From: Nocardia rosealba
Lineage (GTDB): Bacteria > Actinomycetota > Actinomycetes > Mycobacteriales > Mycobacteriaceae
Direction of reading: 5' to 3'
Assembly: GCF_020216065.1 (NCBI RefSeq)
Contig: NZ_JAIWNA010000006.1
Coordinates: 369,238-433,237, forward strand
Length of the DNA stretch: 64,000 nucleotides
The translations under genes and the position numbers were made by a program. Positions 50,204 to 59,651 of the stretch are shown piece after piece (the stretch's first letter is position 1; the number at the start of each line of letters is the position of its first letter). Under the pieces are notes generated by a model, which worked only from the letters and a program-made list of their open reading frames with translations, was not told the DNA's origin and did no database searches.

Positions 50204-52048
50204 TCAGCCGCTCACGGCGGGTTCGGGCACGGCCGCGATCAGCGAGCGGGTGTACTCGTGCTGAGGATTCGCGAAAATCTGCTCCGCCGGACCGGATTCG
50301 ACGATCTTGCCGCGCAACATCACCGCGATGTCGTGGGCGAGATTGCGCACCACCGACAGGTCGTGCGACACGAACAGATACGACAACCCCCGTTCGGCCT
50401 GCAGATCGCGCAGCAGATTCAGCACACCGGCCTGAATCGACACGTCCAGCGACGACACCGGTTCGTCCAGGACGAGCAAGGACGGATCGAGCGCGAGCGC
50501 CCGCGCGATGCTGATGCGCTGCTTCTGCCCGCCGGAGAAATCCGACGGGTACCGGTCGGCGTGCTCGGGCCGCAACCCGACCTGCCGCAACAACTCCGGC
50601 ACCCGCTTGTTCACCTCGTCGCGGGAACGGCCGTCGATGCGCAAGGGCTCGGCGAGTACGTCGAAGATCGGCAGGCGCGGGTCGAGCGAGGCGCTCGGGT
50701 CCTGGAAGACGATCTGCATCTTGCGCCGGATCTCCCGGGTCTGCGCCTTGGTGAGGGTGGCGACATCGTGGCCGAGCACCTCGATCGAACCCGATTGGGG
50801 CCGAAGCAGATCCATGATCTGGGTGAGCGTCGTCGACTTACCGGAACCGGACTCGCCGACCAGCGCCAGGGTGCGGCCCGCGCGCACACTGAAACTGATC
50901 CCGTCGACGGCCCGCACCTCGCCGGTGCGCCGCCGCAACAGCACACCCGAGGTGAGCGGGAAGGTTTTCACCAGGTCGGTGACCCGCAGGACCACGTCGT
51001 CGTCGGTGCGGTCGGGATGCGGTTGGGCCGCGATGTCGGCGCGGTAGGCGTCGAACAGTTCCGGTGTGCCGAGTTCGGCGGTGCGGATGCAGGCCGCCGA
51101 ATGGCCGGGGCTCACCCGCTCGAGCGGGGGTTCGGCGGCGGTGCAGTCGTCGATCGAGACGGGGCAGCGCGGCGCGAACGAGCACCCCGGCGGCAGCGCG
51201 TGCATGGCGGGCGGGGCGCCGACGATCGGGATCAGCGGGGTGCGGGCGGGGCCGTCCATACGGGGGATGGAACCGAGCAGGCCGACCGTGTACGGCATGC
51301 GTGGACCCGCGAAAAGTTCTGTCACCGGGGCGGTTTCGACGACCTTTCCGGCGTACATCACCGCGACCCGGTCGGCGAGCGTCGCCGCGATACCCATGTC
51401 GTGGGTGATCATGATGACGCCGGCACCGGTGATGTCGCGCGCCTTGCGCAGCAGGTCGAGGATCTGCGCCTGCACGGTGACGTCGAGCGCGGTGGTCGGC
51501 TCGTCGCAGATGATGAGGGCGGGATCGTTGGCGATGGCCATCGCGATCACCACCCGCTGACGCATACCGCCGGAGAACTCGTGCGGGAAGGCGCGTGAGC
51601 GCACCCGCGCGTCGGGGATACCGACGAGTTCGAGCAGCTCGACAGCCTTTTCGCCGGCTTCCTTGCGGTTCATCTTGCCGTGCGCGAGCAGCGCCTCGGC
51701 CACCTGATCGCCCACCCGGTACACCGGCGTGAGCGCCGAGAGCGGGTCCTGGAACACCATGCTGATCGAGGAACCACGCAGCTTCGACATCTGCTTGTCG
51801 CCCAAGCCGAGCAGTTCGCGGCCGCGCAACCGCACCGAACCCTGCACCCGCGCCTGCTCGGGCAGCAACCCGATCACCGCGAGCGAGGACACCGACTTAC
51901 CGGAACCGGACTCGCCGACGATCGCGAGGACCTCACCGTCGGACACGGTGTAGTTCACCCCGCGCACCGCCTCGACGCGGCCCTCCTCGCCGGGGAACGA
52001 CACGCGCAGATCGGTGACTTCCAGCAGCGGTGCGGTCGAATTGGTCAT
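50204..52048 (-). CDS. Fused dipeptide/oligopeptide ABC ATPase (OppD-OppF)
   Basis: 614 residues, two complete nucleotide-binding domains in one chain. Each has a Walker A (GESGSGKS near residue 40 and again near residue 390), a signature (FSGGMRQRV and FSGGQKQRI) and a Walker B with Asp-Glu (LIICDEPTTALD; LLVLDEPVSSLD). The oligopeptide-type insert CSFAPRCP after the first domain is typical of OppD. It powers the permease pair encoded upstream. ATG overlaps the permease stop. Confidence 0.95.
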   Translation of the reverse strand: MTNSTAPLLEVTDLRVSFPGEEGRVEAVRGVNYTVSDGEVLAIVGESGSGKSVSSLAVIGLLPEQARVQGSVRLRGRELLGLGDKQMSKLRGSSISMVFQDPLSALTPVYRVGDQVAEALLAHGKMNRKEAGEKAVELLELVGIPDARVRSRAFPHEFSGGMRQRVVIAMAIANDPALIICDEPTTALDVTVQAQILDLLRKARDITGAGVIMITHDMGIAATLADRVAVMYAGKVVETAPVTELFAGPRMPYTVGLLGSIPRMDGPARTPLIPIVGAPPAMHALPPGCSFAPRCPVSIDDCTAAEPPLERVSPGHSAACIRTAELGTPELFDAYRADIAAQPHPDRTDDDVVLRVTDLVKTFPLTSGVLLRRRTGEVRAVDGISFSVRAGRTLALVGESGSGKSTTLTQIMDLLRPQSGSIEVLGHDVATLTKAQTREIRRKMQIVFQDPSASLDPRLPIFDVLAEPLRIDGRSRDEVNKRVPELLRQVGLRPEHADRYPSDFSGGQKQRISIARALALDPSLLVLDEPVSSLDVSIQAGVLNLLRDLQAERGLSYLFVSHDLSVVRNLAHDIAVMLRGKIVESGPAEQIFANPQHEYTRSLIAAVPEPAVSG

Positions 52049-52986
52049 CGCTTCTCGTCCTTACGCTCGGCGCTGTCCTTGCGCCACTTGCGCGCACCAC
52101 GGGCACCGGGGTCGAACGCGTCACGCAGACCGTCGCCGACGAGGTTGGCGCACAACACGATCGTGATGAGCAGCCCACCGGCGAACAGGAACAACCACGG
52201 ATAGGTGAGCGCCGACTTGGTGCCCGCGGCGATCAGCGAACCCAGCGACACATCGGGCGGCTGCACACCGAAACCGAGGAAGCTCAAACCGGTTTCGGCC
52301 ATGATCGCCGCGCCGACGGCGAGGGTGGTGTCGATGATGAGGATCGAGGCGATGTTCGGCACGATGTGGCTCACGATGATCTTGCGCGTCGGTGCGCCCA
52401 TATACCGTGCGGCACGGACGAATTCGCGATCACGCAGGCTCAGGGTGAGGCCACGGATGATGCGTGCGGCGATCATCCAGCCGAACACGCTGAGCAGCAC
52501 GATCAGGATCGCGATCGACCCGGAACCCTTGGTGCGCGGAGCGAACAGCGCGATGATGATGAAGCTGGGCACCACGAGCAGCAGGTCGACCAGCCACATG
52601 ATGGCCCGGTCGGTCCAGCCGCCGAGCAGTCCGGCCACCGCACCGGCGGCCGCGGCGATCACGCTGGAGAACAGGGCGACACAGAACCCGATGACGAGCG
52701 ATTTCTGCAGGCCACGCAGGGTTTGGGCGAGCACGTCCTGCCCGATCTGGGTGGTGCCGAACGGGTGCTCGAGGCTCGGCGGCTTCATCAGCGCCTTGTA
52801 GTCCATCTGCTGGTAGTCCCAGGGCAACAGCGGCGGGAGCGCGAAACTGGCGATCAGCAGCAGCACCAGGATCACCGCACCGGCAACGGCCGGCTTGTTG
52901 CGCAGGAAACGCCGCCACACCAATTTGCGGCGACCGGCCGCCGCCACCTCCGGCGCGCCGACGACGATCAGTTCGGTCTCGGTCAT
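52045..52986 (-). CDS. Peptide ABC transporter permease (OppC-like)
   Basis: 313 residues from ATG 52986, which overlaps the stop of the upstream permease gene (ATGA). Six predicted membrane helices with an N-terminal OppC-type hydrophilic stretch and the EAA loop region (AARYMGAPTRKIIVSHIVPN) that contacts the ATPase. It forms the channel with the OppB-like partner. The reading frame stays open further upstream, but that part overlaps the OppB gene. Confidence 0.94.
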   Translation of the reverse strand: MTETELIVVGAPEVAAAGRRKLVWRRFLRNKPAVAGAVILVLLLIASFALPPLLPWDYQQMDYKALMKPPSLEHPFGTTQIGQDVLAQTLRGLQKSLVIGFCVALFSSVIAAAAGAVAGLLGGWTDRAIMWLVDLLLVVPSFIIIALFAPRTKGSGSIAILIVLLSVFGWMIAARIIRGLTLSLRDREFVRAARYMGAPTRKIIVSHIVPNIASILIIDTTLAVGAAIMAETGLSFLGFGVQPPDVSLGSLIAAGTKSALTYPWLFLFAGGLLITIVLCANLVGDGLRDAFDPGARGARKWRKDSAERKDEKR

Positions 52987-53960
52987 GACACACGCACCCT
53001 CGGGTCGAGCAGGGCGAGAACGATATCGGACAGCAGGCCCGACACGAGCACCACCAGCCCGGCGAACGCGGTCACGGTGACCACCACGTACAGATCCTGG
53101 GCATTGATCGAATCGACCAGCCACTCACCCACACCGTGCCAGCCGAAGATCTTCTCGGTGAAGGTGGCGCCGGTGATGAGACCGCCGAGACTGTAGGCGA
53201 AAATCGTGGCCATCGGGATCAATGCGGTGCGCAGGCCGTGTTTGTAGAGCGCCCGATTACGGGTCAGGCCTTTGGCTCTCGCGGTCCGGATGAAATCGCT
53301 CTGCAGGACATCGAGCATGGCGTTGCGCTGATAGCGGCTGTACCCGGCCATGCCGCCGAGTGCGAGCGCCAAGGTCGGCAGCACGAGATGCTGTACGCGG
53401 TCGACGATCTGGTTCCACAGACCGGTGATCTCGGTGGCCGATGTTTCACCCGTATAGAGGAAGATCTGGCTGCCGGTGAGCGTATTGATCTCCAGCGCAC
53501 CGTATTTCAGCAAGGTCGCCAATAGGAAGATCGGTGTGGACAAGATCAGCAGCGACAACACCGTCGAGAAATAGTCGCTGAATTTGTACTGCCTGATCGC
53601 CCCCGCCGCACCGATCAGCACACCGAGGACGGTGCCGATGATCGAACCGAGGATCAACAGCCGCAGACTCACCGCGACCCGTCTGCCGAGCTCCTCGCTC
53701 ACCGGCTGCCCGGCCAGCGTCGTCCCGAAATCACCTTGCGCCACACCACCGAGCCAGGTGAGATAGCGCTGTGGGATCGGCTCGTCGAGATGCAGCTGCT
53801 CGGCCTTGGCGTCGATCACCGACTGCGGTGGGCGCGGATTGCGCTGCTCGAGACTGTCGAGCGGACGGAAGGTGAGCGAGGCGAGGCTGAACGTCAGAAA
53901 CGAAGCCAGCAACAGGAGCACGAGGTAGTTCAGCGCGCGCCGCACCAAGAAGCCGGTCAT
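52983..53960 (-). CDS. Peptide ABC transporter permease (OppB-like)
   Basis: 325 residues from ATG 53960. Six predicted membrane helices; the EAA loop is TARAKGLTRNRALYKHGLRTA. The N-terminal LVLLLLASFLTFSLASLTFRPLD is the usual OppB signal-anchor. First gene of a seven-gene operon running to 44344, most members overlapping by four bases. The promoter should be in the 86 bases shared with the divergent HAD gene, where I see no clear boxes. Confidence 0.94.
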   Translation of the reverse strand: MTGFLVRRALNYLVLLLLASFLTFSLASLTFRPLDSLEQRNPRPPQSVIDAKAEQLHLDEPIPQRYLTWLGGVAQGDFGTTLAGQPVSEELGRRVAVSLRLLILGSIIGTVLGVLIGAAGAIRQYKFSDYFSTVLSLLILSTPIFLLATLLKYGALEINTLTGSQIFLYTGETSATEITGLWNQIVDRVQHLVLPTLALALGGMAGYSRYQRNAMLDVLQSDFIRTARAKGLTRNRALYKHGLRTALIPMATIFAYSLGGLITGATFTEKIFGWHGVGEWLVDSINAQDLYVVVTVTAFAGLVVLVSGLLSDIVLALLDPRVRVS

Positions 53961-54046
53961 CAGTCCCCTCTGGATCGGGTAATCAAGCCCTGATCATAAG
54001 GACAGTCACGCGTCGCCGCGTGCCGACGTGCGGCAGGATGGAAACG

Positions 54047-54874
54047 ATGACGAGCACGCACCCGAAACCGAAGCTGGTCGCCACCGACGTCGACGGCACC
54101 CTCATCGACGACGCCGACCGGATTTCGCCACGCACCAAGGCCGCCGTCGGCGCTGTCCTCGCCGACGGCGCCACCTTCGTGCTCGCCACCGGCAGGCCGC
54201 CCCGCTGGATCGACCCGGTGGTCAGCGAACTCGGCTACGCACCGCTTGCCATCTGCGGAAACGGGGCCGTCGTCTACGACAGCGCCACCGACCGCGTGCT
54301 CGCCAGCCACACCCTCGACACCGAGACCCTCGGTTGGCTCGCCGAGATCGCCGAACGCGCGTTACCCGGATGCGGGCTCGCCGCCGAACGGGTGGGGGTG
54401 AGCGCGCACGACGCGGCGACGCCGCAGTTCGTCAGCTCGCCGACATATGAACACGCCTGGCTCAATCCCGACGACACCGTCGTCTCGCATGCCGAGGTGA
54501 TCGACGCACCGGCCATCAAGATGCTGATCCGGCTCAGCACGGCCCGCAGTTCCGAGATGCGCGCGGCGCTCGCCCCGCTGATCGGCGACCGCGCCGAGAT
54601 CACCTACTCCACCGAGCACGGGCTGATCGAACTCGCCGTGCCAGGAGTGACCAAGGCGTCCGGGCTGGCCGAGGTGGCGCGGCGGATGAGCGTGCGCGAG
54701 GACGAGATCGTCGCGTTCGGGGACATGCCCAACGACGTGCCGATGCTGACGATGGCCGGGCACGGGGTGGCGATGGGGAACGCGCATCCCGAGGCGCGGG
54801 CGGCGGCCGACGAGGTGACCGGGACGAATGTGGACGACGGGGTGGCGATGGTGCTCGAGCGGTGGTGGACGTAG
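54047..54874 (+). CDS. Cof-type HAD family phosphatase
   Basis: 275 residues from ATG 54047; the in-frame ATG at 54038 and GTG at 54020 are alternatives. HAD motifs: DVDGTL (catalytic Asp pair), a motif II Thr region (VLATGRPPRW) and FGDMPNDVPML (motif IV with the GDxxND Asp residues). The cap is the IIB type of Cof proteins, which dephosphorylate sugar phosphates and cofactors such as FMN. Divergent from the peptide-ABC operon. It corresponds in position to Rv3813c (from memory). Confidence 0.93.
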   Translation: MTSTHPKPKLVATDVDGTLIDDADRISPRTKAAVGAVLADGATFVLATGRPPRWIDPVVSELGYAPLAICGNGAVVYDSATDRVLASHTLDTETLGWLAEIAERALPGCGLAAERVGVSAHDAATPQFVSSPTYEHAWLNPDDTVVSHAEVIDAPAIKMLIRLSTARSSEMRAALAPLIGDRAEITYSTEHGLIELAVPGVTKASGLAEVARRMSVREDEIVAFGDMPNDVPMLTMAGHGVAMGNAHPEARAAADEVTGTNVDDGVAMVLERWWT

Positions 54875-54952
54875 GCGCATCCGTCGCGCTGTCGGCGCTC
54901 GGCCTCGATGCTCCCAGGGACCGAACCGGTGAATTTTCCGGGCTGATGACGA

Positions 54953-54987
54953 AGAGCCGGTGCCCTCCCGAAGGAGTGCACCGGCTC
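54953..54987. terminator. Bidirectional terminator between HAD and amidase genes
   Basis: AGAGCCGGTGC (54953-54963) pairs with GCACCGGCTCT (54977-54987), with CCTCC/GGAG pairing inside. It lies 79 bases after the HAD stop and 17 bases after the amidase stop on the other strand. Confidence 0.72.
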
Positions 54988-55003
54988 TGTCGTTGCTGCG
55001 ATA

Positions 55004-57583
55004 TCAGCCGACGGGGGCAGGCTCGGCGGGCGCCGATTGTGCTGGAACGCCCTGTTCAGGGGCCTGCTGTACGGCCGGTGCCTGCGGACCGGCGGGCGCC
55101 GGTGAACCCGCGGGTGGCGCTGTGGTCGACGACAGCGGGCCGGTCGGTGCGGCGGCTTCCGGCGCGCCGGCTTCGGCCGGGACCGTCAGGCCGAGCGTCG
55201 GCGCGGTGGTCGGCGGCGCCTGTTCCGGCTTGCTGCCGTTCATCTCCTGCTCGTAGGTGTCGTTGTAGGTCTTCCAGAAGGTGGTGACGATGCCGGTGAG
55301 CTCGTTGAGCACCAGCGAACCGTTCTGGAAGTCCGTGCGCAGACCGTCCGGGACCAGGTACGAACTGCCCGTCGGCGGGCCGAGCACGCCCGCGTCGGCA
55401 CCCAGGCTCAGGTAGCGGTCGAGAATCGCGCCGACCACCTCGAACACCTGACCGTTCTCGCCCGAGTACACGAACCCGTTCGCGAACTTCGCGTACTGAC
55501 GCCCACCCGCACCCGCGAGCAGATCCGCCTGCGGCGCGCCGAGCGGGCCGTCGGCACCACCGCGGCTCACCCAGTGCTTGGCGATCGGGTTCTCACTCGA
55601 CAGACCGAGGAACTTGTCCACCAGCGCGCCCAGCTCGGCCATGTTGCCCTGCGGAGCTCGGGCCTGATTGCTCGGCGGACGGTGCGGGTTGCTCGACGCG
55701 TCGTTGGTGACCGAATTGCCTGCGGCGATGGCGCGAATGCGGTCCATCATGGCGTAGGCGGCGTCGCCGGGGCAGTCGGTGTTGCCCACGTCGCGGTGCG
55801 CGAACACCACCGGCAACTCCACCGCCTCGTCCTGGGCGTACGGGGTGAACTCGGTGCCCTCGGAGTACATCACGGTCTCGCCCTCGGGATCGAGACCGGC
55901 GATACCGGTGCGCCAGCCGATGAAACGGCCGATCGCGGTGATCGCCTCGTTGCTCGGCTGCTCGTTCTCGTAGTTGCCCATCAGCGCCACACCGGCGGTG
56001 TTCTCGTTGAATCCGCCCGCGTGCGCGCCCTGCACGTCCCGGTCGAGGCCACCGTAGCGACCCTCGAAGATCTGTCCGTACTGATCGACGAGGGCGTTGT
56101 AGCCCATGTCGCACCAGCCGAGCGTCTCGGCGTGATAGGCGTAGATCGCGCGGACGATGCCCGCCGACTCGGCGCGGCTGTAGTCGTTGCGGCCCGCCGT
56201 GTGATGCACGGTGACGCCGCCGATGCCGTCGTCGTAGGTGGGTTCCTGGCAGCGGATCGACTCGTCGGCACCCCACTGCGCGCGGGTGATGACCTTGGGA
56301 CCACCGCCCGGCAGGGCCGCTGCCACATCGTTGAGCGCGGCATCGATCGCCGCCCGGCCCGGATTGATCAGCACCGCCTTGAGCGCGGCCTCGGTGAGGT
56401 GCGCCGGGTCGTGATCCGGGCCCGCGGTGGGCTTGCGGGTCACCAGCATCTGCACGGCGGTCGTCTCGCCGACGTAGATCGGTTCGGTGCCGGTCGGTGC
56501 GTCGGCCGGGGTCTGATCGGTGGCGCGTGTGTCGATCGGATCGGCGTTGTACCAGGGGCCCCAGCTGCCGTCGGGTTGGCGGGCGCGCAGCTTGGTCGTG
56601 GTGTTGACCAGGTCGCGCGCGGTGAGCGCGACCATGCTGAACGGCGTCTCCTGGGTGAGTTCCTTGACCTGGGCGCCGACCTCGTCGACGAGTGCCGGGT
56701 CGACCGCGCCCGGCGCGAGAGCCGGGGTGTCGGGGGTGGTGCCGGGTTCCAGGTTTTCCGGGTCGGCGATGAATTTCGCTCCGGCGGGGAGCTTTCGGGC
56801 CGCCGGAACCTGGGCCTGCGGAGCTGGCGCGGCTTGGTCTTGCGGGGCGCCCGGTGCCTGGGCGGGGGTTGCCGGTGCCTGGCCATTCGGCGCGGCCGGC
56901 GCCGGAGCTGATTCGGCTGGGGCGGGCGCTTGGCCCTGCGGAGCTACGGGGGCGGCTGGTGCCGGCGCTGCGGCGGGTGGCGCGGCAGGTGCGGGCGCGG
57001 CGGCGGGTGGCGCGGCTGGTGCCGGCGCCGCGGCGGGTGGCGCGGCAGGTGCGGGCGCGGCGGCAGGTGGCGCGGCAGGCGCGGGCGCGCCGGGTGCCGG
57101 TGCGGGAGCTGCTGGTGGCGCGGCGGCCGGGGGAGCGGTCGGGACTGCCGTGGTCGGCGCCGGGGGCCGTCCGGGCGCGGGCGCCGCGCCGGGGGCGGCG
57201 GACGGGGCGGCCTGCTTGGTCGGCGTCGTCGGAGCCTTGGTCGGGAGCTGGGGGAGGGGGATCTCCGTGGGCAGCGCCACGCCCGGCGGCGCGGGGATTC
57301 CGGGCGGGATCGGGATCGACGACGGCAGCCCGAGCATGCGCAGATCCGACAGGTGCAGGTCGGGCAGGTCGAGGCCGGTCAGATCGCGCAGCGGGATCGT
57401 GATGTCGGGGACCGACGTGAGCGCGACCTCCGACAGCTCCGGCTGCACCGCCGCGAACTGGGAATTGTTCGCGCTGCGGTAATCGGTCGAATCGCTGAGC
57501 GCGAACGCGCCGATCGGCGCGGCGACCGCGAGGGTCGTGACCACCGGTAGCACGTAGGAACGTTTCGGCTTTCGGTATCGCAC
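55004..57583 (-). CDS. Exported PGRP-type N-acetylmuramoyl-L-alanine amidase with LGFP repeats
   Basis: 859 residues from GTG 57583, six bases after GGAG. A signal-anchor (about 10-30) is followed by a long Pro/Ala low-complexity region (about 90-265). The PGRP amidase domain (about 430-620) has the zinc ligands of VHHTAGRND, FAHRDVGNTDC and the Cys in TDCPG. LGFP-type repeats (HWVSRGGADGPLGAP; GADAGVLGPPTGSS) follow, then a second Pro/Ala tail. It cleaves or binds peptidoglycan stem peptides and is anchored to the arabinogalactan layer. Position matches Rv3811 of M. tuberculosis as I recall it. Divergent from the SpoIID gene. Confidence 0.93.
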   Translation of the reverse strand: MRYRKPKRSYVLPVVTTLAVAAPIGAFALSDSTDYRSANNSQFAAVQPELSEVALTSVPDITIPLRDLTGLDLPDLHLSDLRMLGLPSSIPIPPGIPAPPGVALPTEIPLPQLPTKAPTTPTKQAAPSAAPGAAPAPGRPPAPTTAVPTAPPAAAPPAAPAPAPGAPAPAAPPAAAPAPAAPPAAAPAPAAPPAAAPAPAAPPAAAPAPAAPVAPQGQAPAPAESAPAPAAPNGQAPATPAQAPGAPQDQAAPAPQAQVPAARKLPAGAKFIADPENLEPGTTPDTPALAPGAVDPALVDEVGAQVKELTQETPFSMVALTARDLVNTTTKLRARQPDGSWGPWYNADPIDTRATDQTPADAPTGTEPIYVGETTAVQMLVTRKPTAGPDHDPAHLTEAALKAVLINPGRAAIDAALNDVAAALPGGGPKVITRAQWGADESIRCQEPTYDDGIGGVTVHHTAGRNDYSRAESAGIVRAIYAYHAETLGWCDMGYNALVDQYGQIFEGRYGGLDRDVQGAHAGGFNENTAGVALMGNYENEQPSNEAITAIGRFIGWRTGIAGLDPEGETVMYSEGTEFTPYAQDEAVELPVVFAHRDVGNTDCPGDAAYAMMDRIRAIAAGNSVTNDASSNPHRPPSNQARAPQGNMAELGALVDKFLGLSSENPIAKHWVSRGGADGPLGAPQADLLAGAGGRQYAKFANGFVYSGENGQVFEVVGAILDRYLSLGADAGVLGPPTGSSYLVPDGLRTDFQNGSLVLNELTGIVTTFWKTYNDTYEQEMNGSKPEQAPPTTAPTLGLTVPAEAGAPEAAAPTGPLSSTTAPPAGSPAPAGPQAPAVQQAPEQGVPAQSAPAEPAPVG
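56936..57085. repeat. Five 30-base in-frame tandem repeats in the amidase gene
   Basis: Four PAPAAPPAAA units and a diverged fifth lie in the Pro/Ala region of the amidase. The unit is coding and in frame; it is not a CRISPR array because there are no spacers. Confidence 0.75.
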
Positions 57584-57813
57584 GTGCCTCTCCAATCAGG
57601 GTCGAGCAGTGTCATCCCTAGCGGCAGATCACCGGCAAGTGATGCTTGCTTCCTCTTGCCTCACACACCACACTAGTTAACATACGTCACACATCTAAAC
57701 CTCAACTCGAGAGTTATGTGATTGCTCGAATGTAGCCCTCGGAACCCGCTCGGCGCGGACGACATGCCGACGCGAGCTCCGCCGGTAGAACCCCCGAACC
57801 GTGGGAGCGCAGG

Positions 57814-59427
57814 ATGAGAGCGGATACCTCGATCGCCCGCAAGACCCGTCGCGGCACCCGCCGCCGTGCGGTTCCGATACTCGCGACGCCACCACTTCCG
57901 GTGCTGGTGGGCGGTACGGCGCTCGTGCTCACGGGGGCACTCGGGCTGTGGCAACTGCTGCCGGACGTCGAGCCGACAGTCGGGGCCGGGCACGGTCGCG
58001 GCATGAGTCAGGTCGGCGCCTTCGACAACGCTCGCGCGGGCTGGAACGCCGAGGAGATCCTCGGCCACTACTACCCCGGGGCGGAACTCGGCCAAATCGG
58101 AGCAACCACCATCGGTGTACGCCTGCAAGCCCAGGACGACGCCACCCTCGACACCTATGCCGCCGCGGGCGCGCAGGTCGCGGGCCGGATGATCGGACCC
58201 GGCGAAGCCGCCCACCTCACCCCCATGCCAGACGGTGGCGCCAGCGTGGTGGTGACCGCGGGCTGCGACGGAGAAGTGTTGTGGCAGAGCGCAACCGACG
58301 ACCCGTATGTCTACCCGATCGGTGCCGGGCCCGGCCGCCCCGCCGACGAACATCTCACTCTCTGCGGCGGCACCGCCTATCGCGGCGCGCTCGGCGTCGC
58401 ACTGGAGAACGGCTCGTATCGAACCGTGAACCAGGTCGATATCGAGGACTATCTCGCCGGCGTCCTGCCCGCCGAAATGCAGGCCAACTGGGCCGATCAG
58501 GGCGCGTTCGAAGCGCTGCGCGCACAGGCCATCGCCGCCCGCTCCTACGCCCTCGCCGAAGACCGCTACCCGTACGCGCAGACCTGCGACACCACCGACT
58601 GCCAGGTCTACCCGGGCACAGTCAAGGAAGACGCGCGAACCACCGACGCCGTCGCCGCCACCGTCGGTACGGTGCTGCTGCGCGACGGCCTGATCCTGCG
58701 CTCGGAGTACTCCGCCGCTCCCGACGGCGGCCGACCCGCCGACATCGAAACCTTCGCCGTCGGCCCGGCCCCCGGCGACCTCGTCGAATCCCTGCCCATC
58801 CCAGCACTTCCCGAGCTCCCCGCCGACCCCGGCCCGACCATCGAAGCACTCGCGGGGGAGTCGGTGATCGACACCGAATACCGCCGCCTCGGTGGTCCCG
58901 GCAGTTCGATCGGCGCCCCCATCGGCCCGGAGATGATGCTGCCCCAACGCGCGGGCACCTACCGCCTGTACACCAACGGCGTCATCGTGGCGACGAAAAC
59001 CCTCGGCGCCCAAGTGGTCGACTTCTCCACGCTGCTCCAGTTGGTGCCCGAGGTCGGTGACCAGGTTCCCGGGTCAGCCGGATCACGACCGAAACCCGGT
59101 GGGGCGCAGGGTGACCCACTTGTCGAGGGCGCACCCCAGCTGCCCGACCTCGCCGATGTCGGTCCGGCGCCCGACCCGAACGCCGCGCCTGACCCGAACG
59201 CCGCGACAGACCCGGGCGCCGCAACAGGTCCGGGTGCTGCGACAGGCCCAGGCGTCAGCACCGATCCGAATGCTGCGGCCACACCGGACGCGAGCGGGAC
59301 CGACGCCGCCCCCGGGCCGGAGATGAGCAGCGGGGTCGACCCGAACTTCGCGCCGGAACAGATCCTCGAACCGGACCCGGGTGCCGTCCCGCCACCGCTG
59401 CAGCCGAACGCGGTCCCCACCGAATAG
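57814..59427 (+). CDS. SpoIID/LytB domain-containing exported protein
   Basis: 537 residues from ATG 57814. A membrane anchor (about 28-50) is followed by a SpoIID-type domain: GAGHGRGMSQVGAFDNAR at about 57-74 and the catalytic-type region LPAEMQANWADQGAFEALRAQAIAARSYA near 215-245. In spore formers SpoIID is a lytic transglycosylase of peptidoglycan. Non-sporulating mycolata carry related proteins of unknown substrate. The last 100 residues are a DPNA/DPGA-rich tail. Divergent from the PGRP amidase across a 230-base gap in which I see no gene and no clear regulatory site. Confidence 0.9.
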   Translation: MRADTSIARKTRRGTRRRAVPILATPPLPVLVGGTALVLTGALGLWQLLPDVEPTVGAGHGRGMSQVGAFDNARAGWNAEEILGHYYPGAELGQIGATTIGVRLQAQDDATLDTYAAAGAQVAGRMIGPGEAAHLTPMPDGGASVVVTAGCDGEVLWQSATDDPYVYPIGAGPGRPADEHLTLCGGTAYRGALGVALENGSYRTVNQVDIEDYLAGVLPAEMQANWADQGAFEALRAQAIAARSYALAEDRYPYAQTCDTTDCQVYPGTVKEDARTTDAVAATVGTVLLRDGLILRSEYSAAPDGGRPADIETFAVGPAPGDLVESLPIPALPELPADPGPTIEALAGESVIDTEYRRLGGPGSSIGAPIGPEMMLPQRAGTYRLYTNGVIVATKTLGAQVVDFSTLLQLVPEVGDQVPGSAGSRPKPGGAQGDPLVEGAPQLPDLADVGPAPDPNAAPDPNAATDPGAATGPGAATGPGVSTDPNAAATPDASGTDAAPGPEMSSGVDPNFAPEQILEPDPGAVPPPLQPNAVPTE

Positions 59428-59514
59428 CGCACGCCAGGCGTCCACACGACGTGCGTCCAGGTCGCGGCGAGGGTGCTATCCCCGTCCGACGGCTCGGGAA
59501 CCAGTTGAATGTTT

Positions 59515-59645
59515 GATCACCACGCTCTGGTGGCGGCATCGGCCGAGTAGCTTCCGCCGCCAGAGCGTGGTGATCGTGTGTCCAGATTCGTTGCGTATGG
59601 GGCGAGCGCCGGTCGGGGCGCCGAAGTGGTATTTCCCCTGCTCAG
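59515..59645 (+). repeat. Dispersed palindromic repeat element, copy 2
   Basis: GATCACCACGCT...(59515-59536) and its complement (59554-59575) enclose CATCGGCCGAGTAGCTT, the exact reverse complement of the loop of copy 1. Sequence after it to CTGCTCAGG near 59645 also matches the copy 1 flank in reverse. The element is therefore a complete unit in opposite orientation. No gene is seen in 59428-59651. Confidence 0.75.
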
Positions 59646-59651
59646 GGCCCG

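Noticed and set aside
56936..57085. CRISPR array
   Set aside because: The 30-base repeats are contiguous without spacers and encode Pro/Ala peptide units in frame within the amidase.
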